A DNA stretch of 64,000 bases from Mactromeris polynyma (taxonomy: Eukaryota > Mollusca > Bivalvia > Venerida > Mactridae): the NCBI GenBank assembly GCA_032209605.1, contig JASFXZ010000001.1, forward strand, positions 21,408,256 to 21,472,255, given 5' to 3'. Made by a program: the position numbers and the translations under genes. Within the stretch, counting starts at the first letter, position 1, and each line of letters starts with the position of its first letter. Below are positions 63,143 to 64,000 of this stretch, piece by piece. The notes below the pieces were generated by a model. The model did no database searches and was not told the DNA's origin. It was given only the letters and a program-made list of their open reading frames with translations.

Positions 63143-63295
63143 CAGACGAACCTCGTTCATTCGAAATTATCGGGGCCGAAACTTTATTTCGAATAATACA
63201 TATTTTGAGTAGCACATTTTAAATTCGACATGTATAAGAAGATACATCGGGACCTGATATTTATTTTTTCAGATGATACAGAGTATTTATATCGT
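63141..63295. mobile_element. Miniature inverted-repeat element, family B, copy 5 (right end lost)
   Basis: tacagacgaacctcgttcat starts at the very TA that ends the family A copy. The interior is recognisable to about cagagtatttat, after which the family sequence stops. Confidence 0.8.
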
Positions 63296-64000
63296 ATGAA
63301 TTAAAAAGTCCTGGAATAAATAATAATTAAAAAATGAAGAACTTGGAAATAGTTTTAGAAGTCTACTAGACAAAACATTCATATCAATATAAACAAACTA
63401 GATTTATATACAAGGAAAATATCAGAAAAAAAAATATTATTCTGCGCTTAAACTTGTCTTGAATAAACAAGAAAACACTGGAACACGTGTATAGAAACGG
63501 TCGTACTCAATACAAACACAATACTAAATCTTAGTACTTAAAGAAAAAAACAAATATCAAAAGATTCAACATGGCGCAAGTACATCTGTTAAAACTTCTG
63601 TGCTATAAATGGTACTCAATGGATTGTTCTATTGATTTTCTATCAAACCAGCGGCTTTGAACTTTTCATTTGATGATGGTACGGTCCGGATAAATTTACC
63701 GTTACTAAAATCAATGACTTATCAACTTAATTCAACAAATTCAAACACTTTATCAATGCCACGTATGACAACTTACAACCGCATGTATTTCTTTTTCCGT
63801 AGACACCTGTCGCACATATGTGAAACAAAAATGTAAACCATTCTTTGTCATTTAAATGCCTCTGGGAGAACATGTCGAAATCAAATATCTCCGGGCTATT
63901 TTCATGTCAGCTAAGTTAATTTTGCGTCAGTACCTTTTGAGAAAAATTGCAACTGGTATATATTCGTATTACAATCAATTTCATAAAACCTGTTGCGCGA
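63296..64000. other. Non-coding stretch to window end, nothing recognised
   Basis: No supported gene or repeat. Confidence 0.35.

Overview
The window is eukaryotic nuclear DNA from an invertebrate animal. It is AT-rich, mostly non-coding, full of short TA-flanked inverted-repeat elements, tRNA-derived SINE-like pieces and simple-sequence tracts, and its one clear gene is a metazoan multi-zinc-finger transcriptional regulator. The look is that of a mollusc (perhaps bivalve) genome. That placement is an impression and rests on no marker gene.

Layout. (1) 1-14272: T-rich sequence with almost no interspersed repeats, most simply read as intron and 5' flank of the downstream gene. A possible terminal coding exon of a minus-strand neighbour sits at 32-275, and a TA-flanked miniature element lies at 14042-14207. 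(2) 14273-18488: the 3' coding exon of a C2H2 zinc-finger protein. A splice acceptor, two tiny uORFs and a Kozak-type ATG at 14430 precede an uninterrupted 1352-codon reading frame. The protein has an N-terminal RRKQSKP motif of the NuRD-recruiting type, thirteen C2H2-like fingers, an AT-hook-like patch and two CtBP-type motifs. (3) 18489 to about 20850: probable 3' UTR. (4) About 20860-64000: a gene-poor desert with at least two TA-flanked miniature transposon families (six copies of family A counting the intronic one, five of family B), a foldback element with TGACGTCA ends, SINE-like elements, a 57-bp inverted-repeat pair 840 bp across next to a 94-bp tandem repeat, a 50-bp near-perfect palindrome, two GAT/ATC trinucleotide tracts, and a 2.5-kb minisatellite of 19-bp units with higher-order structure (about 44800-47335). 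A weak candidate first exon on the minus strand lies at 40571-40801.

All other open frames looked like chance frames or frames forced open by repeats. Only one gene is firmly supported, so no pathway can be reconstructed. The zinc-finger protein reads as a nuclear co-repressor-recruiting regulator, and the flanking desert may hold its regulatory DNA.
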